A DNA stretch of 64,000 bases from Candidatus Sphingomonas colombiensis. GTDB taxonomy: Bacteria; Pseudomonadota; Alphaproteobacteria; Sphingomonadales; Sphingomonadaceae. The notes beneath the pieces are model-generated. The model was given only the letters and a program-made list of their open reading frames with translations, made no database searches and was not told the origin of the DNA. Of this stretch, positions 8,667 through 17,881 are shown one piece after another. The stretch spans positions 3,317,001 to 3,381,000 of the forward strand of contig CP119315.1 in assembly GCA_029202845.1 (NCBI GenBank). Reading direction: 5' to 3'. Both the position numbers and the translations under genes were made by a program. Within the stretch, counting starts at the first letter, position 1; every line of letters begins with the position of its first letter.

Positions 8667-8999
8667 TCAACCGCGCAAGCCGCTCCACGCGAGCCATAGC
8701 CAGCCGCCGATCAGCAACACGCCGCCGATCGGCGTGATCGCGCCGAACCAGCGCGGCGCGCCGATCGCCATCAGATAGAGCGTCGCAGCAAACAGCCCGC
8801 CCCCGACAATGAACAGCCATGCCGGCCCGCGCATCTCCAGTCGCAGCGCGACCAGCGCCGCCACCGCGTGGATCAGCTGGTAATGTGCGCCCGTCTTGAG
8901 CCATTCCGCCGCGGTGCCGCTCGCGCCATGCGCGCCGAACGCGCCAGCGCCCACCGCCATCGCGCCGGATAGCGCCGCAAGGATCATCAGCAGATTCAT
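8667..8999 (-). CDS. DUF423 family membrane protein
   Basis: A 110-aa protein with four hydrophobic segments. It starts MNLLMILAALSGAMAVGAGA, followed by FGAHG, the signature of DUF423 (YgdD-like) proteins of unknown function. The ATG at 8999 is chosen because it overlaps the stop of the upstream antiporter (ATGA); an earlier ATG would extend into that gene. It is the last gene of the cvpA, NifU-like, antiporter, DUF423 run and is convergent with aroB. Confidence 0.88.
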   Translation of the reverse strand: MNLLMILAALSGAMAVGAGAFGAHGASGTAAEWLKTGAHYQLIHAVAALVALRLEMRGPAWLFIVGGGLFAATLYLMAIGAPRWFGAITPIGGVLLIGGWLWLAWSGLRG

Positions 9000-10759
9000 T
9001 TGTTGGTCCCCCATGGCACCTGCTGCGCGGTCAGCGCGCGCGCCACACGGGCATCGCCCGCCTCGATCTGGATACGCAGCCGTTCCTTGTCGCGCGCACG
9101 GTACATTTCCTCCGCACGATCGATATTGGTCTGATCGACGCCGAGGCCGTGCAGCGCGCTTCGCGCCATCTTCACCGCGGATTCCAGCACCTCACGCACC
9201 ACAAGCGCGGCTGGGCCGGCCTTGAGCTTCACCAGCGCCCGGCGATCATACGCGCGAACGTAAATCGCGGCATTGGGGAACGCCTCATGCACGCCCTCCA
9301 TGATATCGGGCGAAATCTGATCTCCATCGATGCAGAACATGATCAGTTCGGCCTCTGCCGCGCCCGCCTGTCGCAACACGTCGATGCGCGTGCCGTCGCC
9401 ATAATAGACCTTGGCGCCGAATTCGGCGGCGATATCGATCATCTCGATATCGGTATCGATCAAGGTGACCGGGATTTCGCTCGCCAGCAGGATCTGTCCG
9501 ACCGTCTGGCCGAAGCGACCATAGCCGACCACCAATGCGTTGGCGCCGTCCGCGCTCGGCCCCTCCCGTTCCTGATCGCCGCTGACGGGCTGCTCACGCA
9601 GGCGCCGTGTGGCCATCATCAGGAACGGCGTGGTCGCCATCGACAGCGTGATGATCGCGCCGAACAGCGATGCCGCGTCCGGCGCGATGAGATAGGCATT
9701 GGTCGCCTGCGCGAACAGCACGAAGCCGAATTCGCCGCCCTGGCTGAGCAGCACGCCCAGCGCCAGCGCACCGCGCCAGTTCATGCGGAAAGCCAGCGCG
9801 ATCAGGAAGATCACCAGCGTTTTCGTCGCGATCAGCGCGGCCGCCATCGCCGCCACGAACAGCGGCCGTTCGGCGATCGCGTGGAGATTGAGCATCATCC
9901 CGATCGTCAAGAAAAACAGGCCGAGCAGGATCGAGCGGAACGGCTCGACATCCGCCTCCAACTCATGCCGATACGGGCTGTCCGCCAGCATCACACCGGC
10001 CACGAACGCGCCCAGCGCGGTGGAGAGGCCAAGCGCTTCCATCAGCGCCGCGCTGGCGATCACGGTGAACAATGCGGCGAACACGAACATCTCGCGCTCG
10101 CCCAGATTACCGATGCCGCGAAACAGCGGCCGCAGGATGAAGCGACCGGCCGCGATCAGACCGACCACCGCACCGATGGTGTAGATCGCCAGCAGCCAGC
10201 CCGGCGGGCCGCCGGTATCCGCCGGATTGCGGCTCATCGCGGCGATGATCGTGATGAGCGGGATGATCGACAGATCCTGGAACAGCAGGATCGAGAATGC
10301 GCGCTCGCCAAACGGTGTGCGCAGCCGTCCCGCCGATTGCAGCATCGGCAACACCTGCGCCGTCGATGAAAGCGCCAGCGGCAGCCCGAGCGCGAGCGCG
10401 GCGGGGATCGAGAAATGCGCGAACACCGCGATGATGGCGCTGATCGCGATCCCGCACACCACGACCTGGATCAGCCCGAGCCCGAAGATATCCTGCTTCA
10501 TCCGCCACAGTCGCGCTGGGTTCAGTTCCAGCCCGACGATGAACAGCAGCAAGGTGATGCCCAGCTCGGCAATGCCCAGCTTGGATTCGGCATCCCCGAC
10601 AAGTCCCAGCAATTGCGGCCCGACCACCGCGCCCGCGACGAGAAAGCCCAGTGTCGCACCCAGCCGCAACCGACGGAAAAGCAACACGAAGCCAAGCCCG
10701 GCCCCCAGCAGGATGAAGCCATCGCGCAACAGCGAGGTCGTCGCGCCGGGGTCGCTCAT
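8996..10759 (-). CDS. CPA2-family monovalent cation:proton antiporter, KefB/KefC-like
   Basis: About 587 aa. The N-terminal two thirds is a polytopic Na/H exchanger domain with about 12-13 hydrophobic segments. The C-terminal part is a Rossmann RCK/TrkA-N domain beginning NALVVGYGRFGQTVGQILL, followed by GDGTRIDVLRQAGAAEA, typical of KefB/KefC-type glutathione-gated potassium efflux systems. The ATG at 10759 overlaps the stop of the NifU-like gene, ruling out the longer upstream reading. No KefF/KefG-type ancillary subunit is adjacent, so glutathione gating is uncertain. Confidence 0.9.
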   Translation of the reverse strand: MSDPGATTSLLRDGFILLGAGLGFVLLFRRLRLGATLGFLVAGAVVGPQLLGLVGDAESKLGIAELGITLLLFIVGLELNPARLWRMKQDIFGLGLIQVVVCGIAISAIIAVFAHFSIPAALALGLPLALSSTAQVLPMLQSAGRLRTPFGERAFSILLFQDLSIIPLITIIAAMSRNPADTGGPPGWLLAIYTIGAVVGLIAAGRFILRPLFRGIGNLGEREMFVFAALFTVIASAALMEALGLSTALGAFVAGVMLADSPYRHELEADVEPFRSILLGLFFLTIGMMLNLHAIAERPLFVAAMAAALIATKTLVIFLIALAFRMNWRGALALGVLLSQGGEFGFVLFAQATNAYLIAPDAASLFGAIITLSMATTPFLMMATRRLREQPVSGDQEREGPSADGANALVVGYGRFGQTVGQILLASEIPVTLIDTDIEMIDIAAEFGAKVYYGDGTRIDVLRQAGAAEAELIMFCIDGDQISPDIMEGVHEAFPNAAIYVRAYDRRALVKLKAGPAALVVREVLESAVKMARSALHGLGVDQTNIDRAEEMYRARDKERLRIQIEAGDARVARALTAQQVPWGTNK

Positions 10760-11184
10760 TGCGGTGTTTCTCTCGCCTGTTCGGCTGCCTCCGCCGCCGC
10801 CTCGAACGCGAGGCGAATCGACGGATGACGCGCGGGATAGCTCAGCGCCGGGATGAACACGTCGATGCCGGGCCAATCCGGCAACGCGCCCGCTCCCGCC
10901 AGCCACGCGGTCAGCCCGTCACGCGCGATGCGAAGCTCCTCGGGCGAACGACCGACGACATTGGCCGCAAGCAGCGCTGACGAAGCCTGCCCCAGCGCAC
11001 AGGCGCGAACCAGCATCCCGATCTCGCTGACCCGTCCGTCCGCGCCAAGATTGACGTCCACCGTCACGCGGCTGCCGCAGATCGGGGAGCGTTTTTCGCT
11101 CGTTGCCATTGGCGCATCGAGCCGGCGATCCGGCACCTGCGTGGTCAGCCGGAGAATGCGTTCATTGTAGAGCGGAGCGTTCAA
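10756..11184 (-). CDS. NifU/IscU-like iron-sulfur scaffold-family protein
   Basis: A 142-aa protein. YNERILRL near the start, then SPICGSRVTVDV and ACALGQASSALLA, place cysteines at about positions 36 and 63, as in IscU/SufU-like scaffolds. A canonical third cysteine near the C terminus is not evident, so it may be a divergent relative rather than a working scaffold. It starts with TTG at 11184: that TTG overlaps the cvpA stop (TTGA) and homology-like sequence begins there, whereas the longer frame upstream is a shadow of cvpA. It ends in an ATGA overlap with the antiporter. Confidence 0.8.
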   Translation of the reverse strand: MNAPLYNERILRLTTQVPDRRLDAPMATSEKRSPICGSRVTVDVNLGADGRVSEIGMLVRACALGQASSALLAANVVGRSPEELRIARDGLTAWLAGAGALPDWPGIDVFIPALSYPARHPSIRLAFEAAAEAAEQARETPQ

Positions 11185-11750
11185 GGGCTGCCGTCCTTCG
11201 CGGCGCTCGCGTTCTCCGCCGCGGGGAGCAAGCCCCCGAAAACCGCCTCGCCGCGGCGGCGGCGATCCACGAAATCGGCGATCCCCGCGCTGGTCGCGTT
11301 GAGCAGCGGATAAGTGCGCGCCTGCGCGAGCCACGCCGGACGGTGCGTCGGGCCGCCGCCGATCGTATCGAGCACGAGCACGATCAGGAGAAAGGCGAGG
11401 CTCGACAGGATCAGGCCCTTGAGCGCGCCAAAACCAAAACCGAGCGCGCGGTCGATCGGCCCGATCACCGAGGTCCGCACCCGCGCCCCGATCGCGTTCG
11501 CCACGACGCGCCCAAGAAAATAAGTCAGCCCCGCCAGCACCGCGAATGCCAGCACCGCCGCGCCCGATTGCGTGCCGATCAGCCCTGTCAGCACCTTCGC
11601 CAGAGGAAGATGGAAGAGCTTCAGCGCGAAAATCATCGCGACCCATGCGAACAGCGCGAGCACCTCCGTTACGAAGCCACGTTTGATGCCGAGCAGGGCG
11701 CTTCCCCCCACCGCGATCAGAACGAGGATATCAACGCCGTTGAGGTTCAT
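11181..11750 (-). CDS. cvpA: CvpA family inner-membrane protein
   Basis: A 189-aa protein with four hydrophobic segments in the first 120 residues. The start MNLNGVDILVLIAVGGSALL and the following GIKRGFVTEVLALFAW are typical of CvpA, linked in enterobacteria to colicin V production and envelope stress. A polar tail of about 60 residues follows. It lies 35 bp after radA on the same strand and overlaps the next gene by the TTGA junction. The role here is unknown beyond the family assignment. Confidence 0.9.
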   Translation of the reverse strand: MNLNGVDILVLIAVGGSALLGIKRGFVTEVLALFAWVAMIFALKLFHLPLAKVLTGLIGTQSGAAVLAFAVLAGLTYFLGRVVANAIGARVRTSVIGPIDRALGFGFGALKGLILSSLAFLLIVLVLDTIGGGPTHRPAWLAQARTYPLLNATSAGIADFVDRRRRGEAVFGGLLPAAENASAAKDGSP

Positions 11751-11785
11751 TGGGTCCGCTTCGAGAATAGGGTGCGCATGAGCCG

Positions 11786-13159
11786 CTACCCGCGCCCCAG
11801 CATATGGTCAACGAATTGCCCTAGCGTCCGGAAGCCGGCGAGTTGCAAATCGCTTTTCTCGCGCGCGATCGCCACCGGCACCAGCGCGCGTTCGAACCCC
11901 AGTTTTCCCGCTTCCTTCAGGCGCAGCGCGGCATGCGCGACCGAGCGTATCTCGCCAGACAGCGCGATTTCGCCAAACGCCACCGCCTCCGCCGGCACGG
12001 GCCGCTCGCTCAACGCGGAAACGAGCGCCGCCGCGACCGCCAGATCAGCCGCCGGATCCTGCACCCGATAGCCACCGGCGATGTTCAGATAGACCTCCGC
12101 GGAAGAGAAACTCAAGCCGCACCGCGCCTCCAGCACGGCAAGGATCATCGCCAGTCGCCCCGAATCCCAGCCGACCACAGCGCGGCGCGGCGTCGCCCCG
12201 CTCGCCAGCCGCACGACCAGCGCCTGTATCTCAACCAGCACCGGCCGAGTGCCTTCGAGGGCGGGGAAAACGGTGGTGCCGGTCACCCCTTGCTCGCGCT
12301 GCGTGAGGAACAAAGCGGATGGGTTCGAAACCTCCGCCAGCCCCTCCGTTTGCATCGAGAATACGCCGATCTCGTCGGTACCGCCGAACCGGTTCTTGAT
12401 CGCGCGCAGGATGCGATATTGATGGCTGCGCTCACCTTCGAAGGCGAGCACGGTGTCGACCATATGCTCCAGCACACGGGGGCCAGCGATCGTGCCGTCC
12501 TTGGTAACATGGCCGACCAGCACGAGCGCGGTGCCGCGCTCCTTCGCGAAACGAATCAGTTCCTGGGCGGAGGCGCGGACCTGGCTGACCGTCCCCGGCG
12601 CGCCTTCGATCAGATCGGAGTGCATCGTCTGAATCGAATCGATGATGAGCAGCGCGGGCGGGCGTTCCTGTCCCAATGTCGTCAGGATATCGCGGACGGA
12701 TGTGGCGGCGGCAAGTTGCACCGGGGCACTGCCCAGCCCGAGTCGACGCGCCCGCAATCGCACCTGATCCGCCGCCTCTTCACCGGAGACATAGGCAACA
12801 TGCGCGCCCGCAAGCGCCATCTTCGCCGCCGCTTGCAGCAGGAGCGTCGATTTGCCGATCCCCGGATCGCCACCGATCAGCGTGGCGGAGCCCTCAACGA
12901 ACCCGCCGCCCAGCGCGCGATCAAGCTCCGCGATGCCGCTCTCCAGCCGCGCGGGCAGCGCGACTTCCGCGTCCAGCCCGACCAACGTAATCGATCGGCC
13001 GCCGCCTTGCAGATTATGCTTCGCCTGAAACGGCGTAACGATCGCCGGCGTTTCTTCGACGATCGTATTCCATTCGGAACAATCGAGGCATTGCCCCTGC
13101 CACCGCGACGTGACGGAGCCGCACGACTGACAAACGAAACGCTTCTGGATCTTGGCCAT
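11786..13159 (-). CDS. radA: DNA repair protein RadA
   Basis: A 457-aa RecA-like ATPase that helps process recombination intermediates by branch migration. The N-terminal C4 zinc finger uses C10, C13, C24 and C27. Walker A GGDPGIGKST is near residue 98. The RadA-specific KNRFG motif is present (AIKNRFGGTDEIG), followed by a Lon-protease-like C-terminal domain ending with GEIALSGEIRSVAHAALRL. Length is typical. It is divergent from the PAS-domain gene and precedes cvpA. Confidence 0.97.
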   Translation of the reverse strand: MAKIQKRFVCQSCGSVTSRWQGQCLDCSEWNTIVEETPAIVTPFQAKHNLQGGGRSITLVGLDAEVALPARLESGIAELDRALGGGFVEGSATLIGGDPGIGKSTLLLQAAAKMALAGAHVAYVSGEEAADQVRLRARRLGLGSAPVQLAAATSVRDILTTLGQERPPALLIIDSIQTMHSDLIEGAPGTVSQVRASAQELIRFAKERGTALVLVGHVTKDGTIAGPRVLEHMVDTVLAFEGERSHQYRILRAIKNRFGGTDEIGVFSMQTEGLAEVSNPSALFLTQREQGVTGTTVFPALEGTRPVLVEIQALVVRLASGATPRRAVVGWDSGRLAMILAVLEARCGLSFSSAEVYLNIAGGYRVQDPAADLAVAAALVSALSERPVPAEAVAFGEIALSGEIRSVAHAALRLKEAGKLGFERALVPVAIAREKSDLQLAGFRTLGQFVDHMLGRG

Positions 13160-13238
13160 CGCCCATCGGTAGCATCAGCGGAACGATAGGGGAACAGCGG
13201 TGACAGGTCGTTAACTTTTGCAGGCGAGAGACGATGCG

Positions 13239-13655
13239 ATGCGCATGATCGATCCTGTGCCACTTTATCATAGCTGGCCGCTGACCGAGCGCCGTTCTCG
13301 ATTCAACAGCATGCGCTTGGAGCGGGGCGAACCGGGCGGCCAATGGTCCTGCGATCTCGCAACCGAGGAATTGACGTGGGAGCCGGAGATTTACGCGCTG
13401 TTCGGCTTTCCGGTCGGTGAGGTTATCGCACGCCGGACGACCGCGGACCGCTATATCGGACGGTCGCGTGACGTGATGGAGGAATTGCGCGCCCACGCAA
13501 TCTCTCATCGGCGCGGGTTCACCGTCGATGTCGAGATCGCGCCGGCCGACGGGGCTGCGCCGCGATGGATGCGCCTGATGGCGGCGCCGATATGTGTCAA
13601 TCGACGCGTGGTGGCGCTCGAAGGGATCAAATGGGCGATCGCCACGCCAACATAA
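13239..13655 (+). CDS. Orphan PAS-domain protein, 138 aa
   Basis: A single PAS-like sensor fold: WSCDLATEELTWEPEIYALFGFP is the usual PAS opening, and the later RGFTVDVEIAPADGAAPRWMRL with VVALEGIKWAI matches the PAC half. No kinase, GGDEF or HTH output domain follows, so it would act through a partner. The ATG at 13239 is preferred, with a purine-rich GGCGAGAG about 9 nt upstream; a TTG at 13218 is the alternative. It is divergent from radA. The signal sensed is unknown. Confidence 0.75.
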   Translation: MRMIDPVPLYHSWPLTERRSRFNSMRLERGEPGGQWSCDLATEELTWEPEIYALFGFPVGEVIARRTTADRYIGRSRDVMEELRAHAISHRRGFTVDVEIAPADGAAPRWMRLMAAPICVNRRVVALEGIKWAIATPT

Positions 13656-13659
13656 GTAT

Positions 13660-13677
13660 CGCCGGAATAGGCCGGCG
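13660..13677. terminator. Possible weak terminator hairpin
   Basis: A perfect 6-bp stem, CGCCGG with CCGGCG around a 6-nt loop, lies between the convergent PAS gene and the GST-like gene. There is no clear T run on either side, so intrinsic termination is doubtful. Confidence 0.3.
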
Positions 13678-13709
13678 GAAACATCGTAGCCGTTATCAGC
13701 CCTTTGCGC

Positions 13710-14414
13710 TCATTCGCGCGCGGGTATCGTCAGCCCGCGCTGCACCGCCGGGCGCGCCAGCCCGCGCTCCAGCCATGCAGCGACATTGCCGTAATTGTCG
13801 AACTCGACCACCTCGCGCGCCTCATAGAATGTGATGAGGTTGCGCACCCAGCCGAGCATCGAAATATCCGCGATCGTATATTCGTCGCCAAGAAACCAGC
13901 TTTTCCCGTTCAGCGCCTCATTCATCACGCTTAGCAAACGCTTCGCCTCATCTGCGTAACGCTGGAGGGGGCGCTTATCCTCCCATTCCCTGCCGGCGAA
14001 TTTGTTGAAGAAACCCAGTTGCCCGAACATCGGCCCGACGCCCCCCATCTGGAACATCACCCACTGCACGGCCTGCCAGCGCGCGGCCGGGTCGGAGGGA
14101 ATGAATTTACCGGTCTTTTCGGCGATGTAGAGCAGGATCGCACCACTTTCGAACAAGCCTATGGGGCGGCCGCCGGGGCCATTTGGATCAATGATTGCCG
14201 GGATCTTCCCATTCGGGTTTAACGTCAGAAATTCAGGTGTTTTTTGATCATTCTTCCCAAAATCGATCAGGTGTGGCTCATAGGGTAGCCCGGTCTCTTC
14301 CAGCATGATCGAAACCTTCACGCCATTGGGCGTCGGCAGCGAATAGAGCTGAACACGATCGGGGTCTGTCGCGGGCCAACGTTGTGTGATCGGAAAGGCG
14401 GAAAGGTCACGCAT
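13710..14414 (-). CDS. Glutathione S-transferase family protein (YfcG/GstB-like)
   Basis: A 234-aa protein. An N-terminal thioredoxin-like domain (VQLYSLPTPNGVKVSIMLEE, about 22-41) contains the TPNG turn typical of YfcG-type disulfide reductases/GSTs, with NPNGKIPAI as the cis-Pro glutathione-binding loop and LFESGAIL following. An all-helical C-terminal domain (about 105-234) contains YTIADISMLGWV. The start at 14414 (MRDLSAFPITQRW) is chosen over an upstream ATG because family similarity starts there. Substrate unknown. Confidence 0.9.
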   Translation of the reverse strand: MRDLSAFPITQRWPATDPDRVQLYSLPTPNGVKVSIMLEETGLPYEPHLIDFGKNDQKTPEFLTLNPNGKIPAIIDPNGPGGRPIGLFESGAILLYIAEKTGKFIPSDPAARWQAVQWVMFQMGGVGPMFGQLGFFNKFAGREWEDKRPLQRYADEAKRLLSVMNEALNGKSWFLGDEYTIADISMLGWVRNLITFYEAREVVEFDNYGNVAAWLERGLARPAVQRGLTIPARE

Positions 14415-14574
14415 CCTGAATGCTCCGGCGAGAATAGAGACGCCTTGCAAGTAGGCACGCGATCGCCCGGTTCAACCAGCTTTTCATCCCCTTCCCGGCT
14501 CCGCCCGTCGCCCAAGGCTTGCGGACCCGGCTTGAGGCAGGATCGTTGTCCTAAGATAGAACCGAGGAGTGAAT

Positions 14575-15111
14575 ATGTATCGTAAGGTGTTTTTGATCGC
14601 AGCGAGCGCCATGCTTGCCAGCCCCGCGCTCGCGCAGACCGCAGCACCGGCGCCTGCCGCCAGCGCACCTCACGCCGTAGCGGCCGGGGCAACCGTTTAT
14701 GATGCACAGGGCGACGTGGTCGGCACCATCGCATCGAACGACGGCACGAACGCCGTGGTGGACACAGGGACCGTAAAGGCAGCGTTGGCACTCACCGCGT
14801 TCGGCACGAGCCCCAAGGGTCCGACGCTCGGCATGACCAAGGCCCAGCTCGAAGCCGCTGCCTCTCAACAGCAGCCGAACTCGGCCGAATTCAAGGCCAA
14901 GCTAGTCCCCGGCGCGGTCGTTTATGGCAGCGGCGGTACGGAAGTCGGCAAGATCAAGGAAGTCGATGCCGAGTTCGTTACGCTCACCGCATCGCAAGGC
15001 GATGCGCGGCTCCCGATTGCCGGCTTTGGCCCGGGCGCGAAAGGGATAACGATCGGCCTGACCGCCCAGCAATTGGCTGAAGCGATCAAGGGCGCGGCTC
15101 CCAAGCAGTAA
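14575..15111 (+). CDS. Secreted protein with internally duplicated PRC-barrel-like domain
   Basis: A 178-aa protein with a signal peptide, MYRKVFLIAASAMLASPALA then Q. The mature part holds two similar units of about 55 residues. The first contains VYDAQGDVVGTIASND and LGMTKAQLEAA; the second VYGSGGTEVGKIKEVD and IGLTAQQLAEA. Both read like a PRC-barrel half followed by an amphipathic helix. The ATG at 14575 has GAGG seven bases upstream. It is monocistronic and ends at a strong hairpin. Function unknown; similar proteins occur widely in sphingomonads. Confidence 0.75.
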   Translation: MYRKVFLIAASAMLASPALAQTAAPAPAASAPHAVAAGATVYDAQGDVVGTIASNDGTNAVVDTGTVKAALALTAFGTSPKGPTLGMTKAQLEAAASQQQPNSAEFKAKLVPGAVVYGSGGTEVGKIKEVDAEFVTLTASQGDARLPIAGFGPGAKGITIGLTAQQLAEAIKGAAPKQ

Positions 15112-15117
15112 CCGAAA

Positions 15118-15151
15118 ACGGCTCGCCCCGGCAGCACCGGGGCGAGCCTTT
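15118..15151. terminator. Strong hairpin terminator between convergent genes
   Basis: A 12-bp perfect stem, GGCTCGCCCCGG (15120-15131) with CCGGGGCGAGCC (15137-15148), encloses a 5-nt loop and is followed by TTTC on the plus strand. On the minus strand it is followed by GTTTTCGG, so it may also stop alaS transcripts. Confidence 0.75.
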
Positions 15152-15154
15152 CGA

Positions 15155-17818
15155 TCAGGCTGCCGCTGGGGCGGTCTCGAGCGCGGCGCGCACCGCCGCA
15201 ACCGCATCTTGCGCTTTCGCCGCATCCGGGCCGCCACCTTGTGCCATATCGGGACGGCCTCCACCGCCCTGCCCGCCGAGTGCGGCGACCGCACTCTTCA
15301 CCAGTTCGACCGCGCTAAACGTCGCGACAAGATCATCCGTCACGCCCACGGCAACCGAGGCGCGGCCATCGTTGATCGCCACCAGCACCGCCACCCCTGA
15401 ACCGAGCCGCTGCTTCGTTTCATCCACGGCGCCGCGCAGCCCCTTGGCCTCGAAGCCGTCGAGCACCTGCCCGATGAACGCCACGCCACCCGCCTGTTCG
15501 GCCTGCGCTGGCGCGGCAGCGCCGCCGCCGCCCATTGCGAGCGCTTTCTTCGCCTCGGCCAGTTCGCGCTCCAGCCGTTTGCGCTCCTCGATCAGCGATA
15601 CGACGCGCGCGGGCACTTCATCCGGCGTGGTTTTGAGCGCAGACGCAGCCTCGCGCAGTTTCTCGTCGCGTTGCACGAACCACGCGCGCGCCGCCTCCCC
15701 GGTCAGCGCCTCCACGCGCCGAACGCCAGAGGAAACCGCACCTTCGCTCACGACCTTGAACAATCCGATATCGCCGAGCGCATTGACGTGGGTGCCGCCG
15801 CACAATTCGAGCGAATAGATTTTGTCGCCGTCCTCGGTGCCCATCGACACAACGCGGACCTCGTCGCCATATTTTTCGCCGAACAACGCCATCGCGCCCA
15901 TTTCGATCGCCTCGTCAGGCGTCATCACACGCGTCGTCACCGGGCCGTTCTGGCGCACCATCGCGTTTACGGCGGCCTCGGTATCGGCAATTTCGGCGGC
16001 CGTCATCGCGACCGGATGCGATACGTCGAAACGCAGCCGGTCCGGCGCGACGAGCGAGCCTTTCTGCGCGACATGCGTGCCGAGCCGCTGACGCAGCGCC
16101 TCGTGAAGCAAATGGGTGGCGGAGTGATTGGCGCGAATCGCGCCGCGACGCTGAACGTCGATCGCGAGGCGCACCGGATCACCGACCTTCACCTCGCCCG
16201 CATCGACCTTCGCATGGTGGACGAACAATTTGCCGAGCTGCTTCGAGGTGTCGGAAACGCCGGCCGCGAAGCCGTGATCGCCCGTGATATTGCCCAGATC
16301 GCCGACCTGGCCACCGCTCTCGCCATAGAAAGGCGTCTGGTTGACGATGATATCCACCGCATCACCCGCGCCAGCCCGATCGACGCGCACGCCATCCTTT
16401 ATCAGCGCAAGAACAATGCCTTCGCCAGTATCATTCGCGTAACCCGTGAACTCCGTCGCGCCTAGTTCCTCAACGAGATCGAACCAGAGCTCATCCGACG
16501 CCTTCGCCCCGGACCCCTTCCATGCGGCACGAGCGGCACGCTTCTGCTCGGCCATCGCGCTGTCGAAACCGGCGCGATCGACCGACAGATCCTGCGCGCG
16601 CAACGCGTCTTCGGTCAGATCGTAAGGGAAGCCAAAAGTGTCATAGAGGCGAAACGCGGTCTCGCCCGGCAGCACGTCGCCCGGCTTCATGCCGGTGGTG
16701 GCCTCATCGAGCAGCTTCAGCCCCTTGTCGAGCGTCTGGCGGAAACGCGTTTCCTCCTGTTGCAATGTCGCCTCGATCAGCGGCTGTGCACGGACCAGTT
16801 CGGGATAGGCCGCGCCCATCTCAGCGACCAGCGCGGGCACCAGCCGGTGCATCAGCGGATCTTTCGCGCCGAGCAGATGGGCGTGGCGCATCGCGCGACG
16901 CATGATGCGGCGCAGGACATAACCGCGCCCGTCGTTCGCCGGCAGCACGCCATCGGCAACGAGGAAGCCCGAGCAGCGCAAGTGATCGGCGATCACGCGG
17001 TGGCTCGCCTTCATCTCGCCATCGGTCGGCGTATGCGTCAGCGCGCCCGACGCGGCGATCAGCGCCTTGAACGTATCCGTATCATAATTGTCGTGGACGC
17101 CCTGCATCACCGCCGCGATGCGCTCCAGCCCCATGCCGGTGTCGATCGACGGCTTGGGCAGATCGCCGATGATCTGATCGGCCTCCTGCAGGTGCTGCAT
17201 GAACACGAGGTTCCAGATCTCGACGAAACGATCGCCATCCTCGTCGGGCGATCCGGGGGGGCCGCCGGGGATGTGCTCGCCATGATCGTAGAAGATCTCC
17301 GAACACGGGCCGCACGGGCCGTCCGATCCCATCGCCCAGAAATTATCCTTGGTCGGGATACGGATGATCTTGTGATCGGGCAGGCCCGCGATCTTCTTCC
17401 ACAGATCGAAAGCCTGATCGTCGGTGTGATAGACCGTCACTAGCAGGCGATCGACATCCAGCCCGAAATCCCGGGTCAGCAACGTCCAGGCGTGGGTGAT
17501 CGCCTGTTCCTTGAAATAGTCGCCAAAGGAAAAATTCCCCAGCATTTCAAAGAACGTATGGTGCCGCGCGGTATAGCCGACGTTATCGAGATCATTGTGC
17601 TTGCCACCAGCGCGGACGCATTTTTGCGATGAGGTCGCGGTGGAATAAGGCCGTGTCTCCAGCCCGGTGAACACGTTCTTGAACGGCACCATCCCGGCGT
17701 TGACGAACATCAGCGTCGGGTCATTCTGGGGCACGAGCGGAGCGGACGGCACGATCTGATGGCCGTTGCTGCCGAAATAGTCGAGAAACGCGCGGCGGAT
17801 GTCGTTGGTCGATGTCAT
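15155..17818 (-). CDS. alaS: Alanyl-tRNA synthetase
   Basis: An 887-aa class II synthetase charging tRNA-Ala. The N-terminal aminoacylation core includes RRAFLDYFGSNGHQIVPSAPL and the motif around FVNAGMVPFKNVF. The editing domain has the zinc ligands NHSATHLLHEALR (HxxxH) and CGGTHV, which remove mischarged Ser or Gly. The C-Ala region is at the end, with the DHHA1-like GGRPDMAQGGG. It is complete and normal in length. Its downstream end meets the hairpin shared with the convergent secreted-protein gene. Confidence 0.98.
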   Translation of the reverse strand: MTSTNDIRRAFLDYFGSNGHQIVPSAPLVPQNDPTLMFVNAGMVPFKNVFTGLETRPYSTATSSQKCVRAGGKHNDLDNVGYTARHHTFFEMLGNFSFGDYFKEQAITHAWTLLTRDFGLDVDRLLVTVYHTDDQAFDLWKKIAGLPDHKIIRIPTKDNFWAMGSDGPCGPCSEIFYDHGEHIPGGPPGSPDEDGDRFVEIWNLVFMQHLQEADQIIGDLPKPSIDTGMGLERIAAVMQGVHDNYDTDTFKALIAASGALTHTPTDGEMKASHRVIADHLRCSGFLVADGVLPANDGRGYVLRRIMRRAMRHAHLLGAKDPLMHRLVPALVAEMGAAYPELVRAQPLIEATLQQEETRFRQTLDKGLKLLDEATTGMKPGDVLPGETAFRLYDTFGFPYDLTEDALRAQDLSVDRAGFDSAMAEQKRAARAAWKGSGAKASDELWFDLVEELGATEFTGYANDTGEGIVLALIKDGVRVDRAGAGDAVDIIVNQTPFYGESGGQVGDLGNITGDHGFAAGVSDTSKQLGKLFVHHAKVDAGEVKVGDPVRLAIDVQRRGAIRANHSATHLLHEALRQRLGTHVAQKGSLVAPDRLRFDVSHPVAMTAAEIADTEAAVNAMVRQNGPVTTRVMTPDEAIEMGAMALFGEKYGDEVRVVSMGTEDGDKIYSLELCGGTHVNALGDIGLFKVVSEGAVSSGVRRVEALTGEAARAWFVQRDEKLREAASALKTTPDEVPARVVSLIEERKRLERELAEAKKALAMGGGGAAAPAQAEQAGGVAFIGQVLDGFEAKGLRGAVDETKQRLGSGVAVLVAINDGRASVAVGVTDDLVATFSAVELVKSAVAALGGQGGGGRPDMAQGGGPDAAKAQDAVAAVRAALETAPAAA

Positions 17819-17881
17819 GCCCGCGACTTAGGCGAGCATGACAGAACGCTCAAGTGAGACAAATACGCCTATGCGAAGGAT

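Noticed and set aside
13660..13677. Hairpin as a strong terminator
   Set aside because: Stem is only six pairs and lacks a T tract, so it is listed only as a weak possibility.
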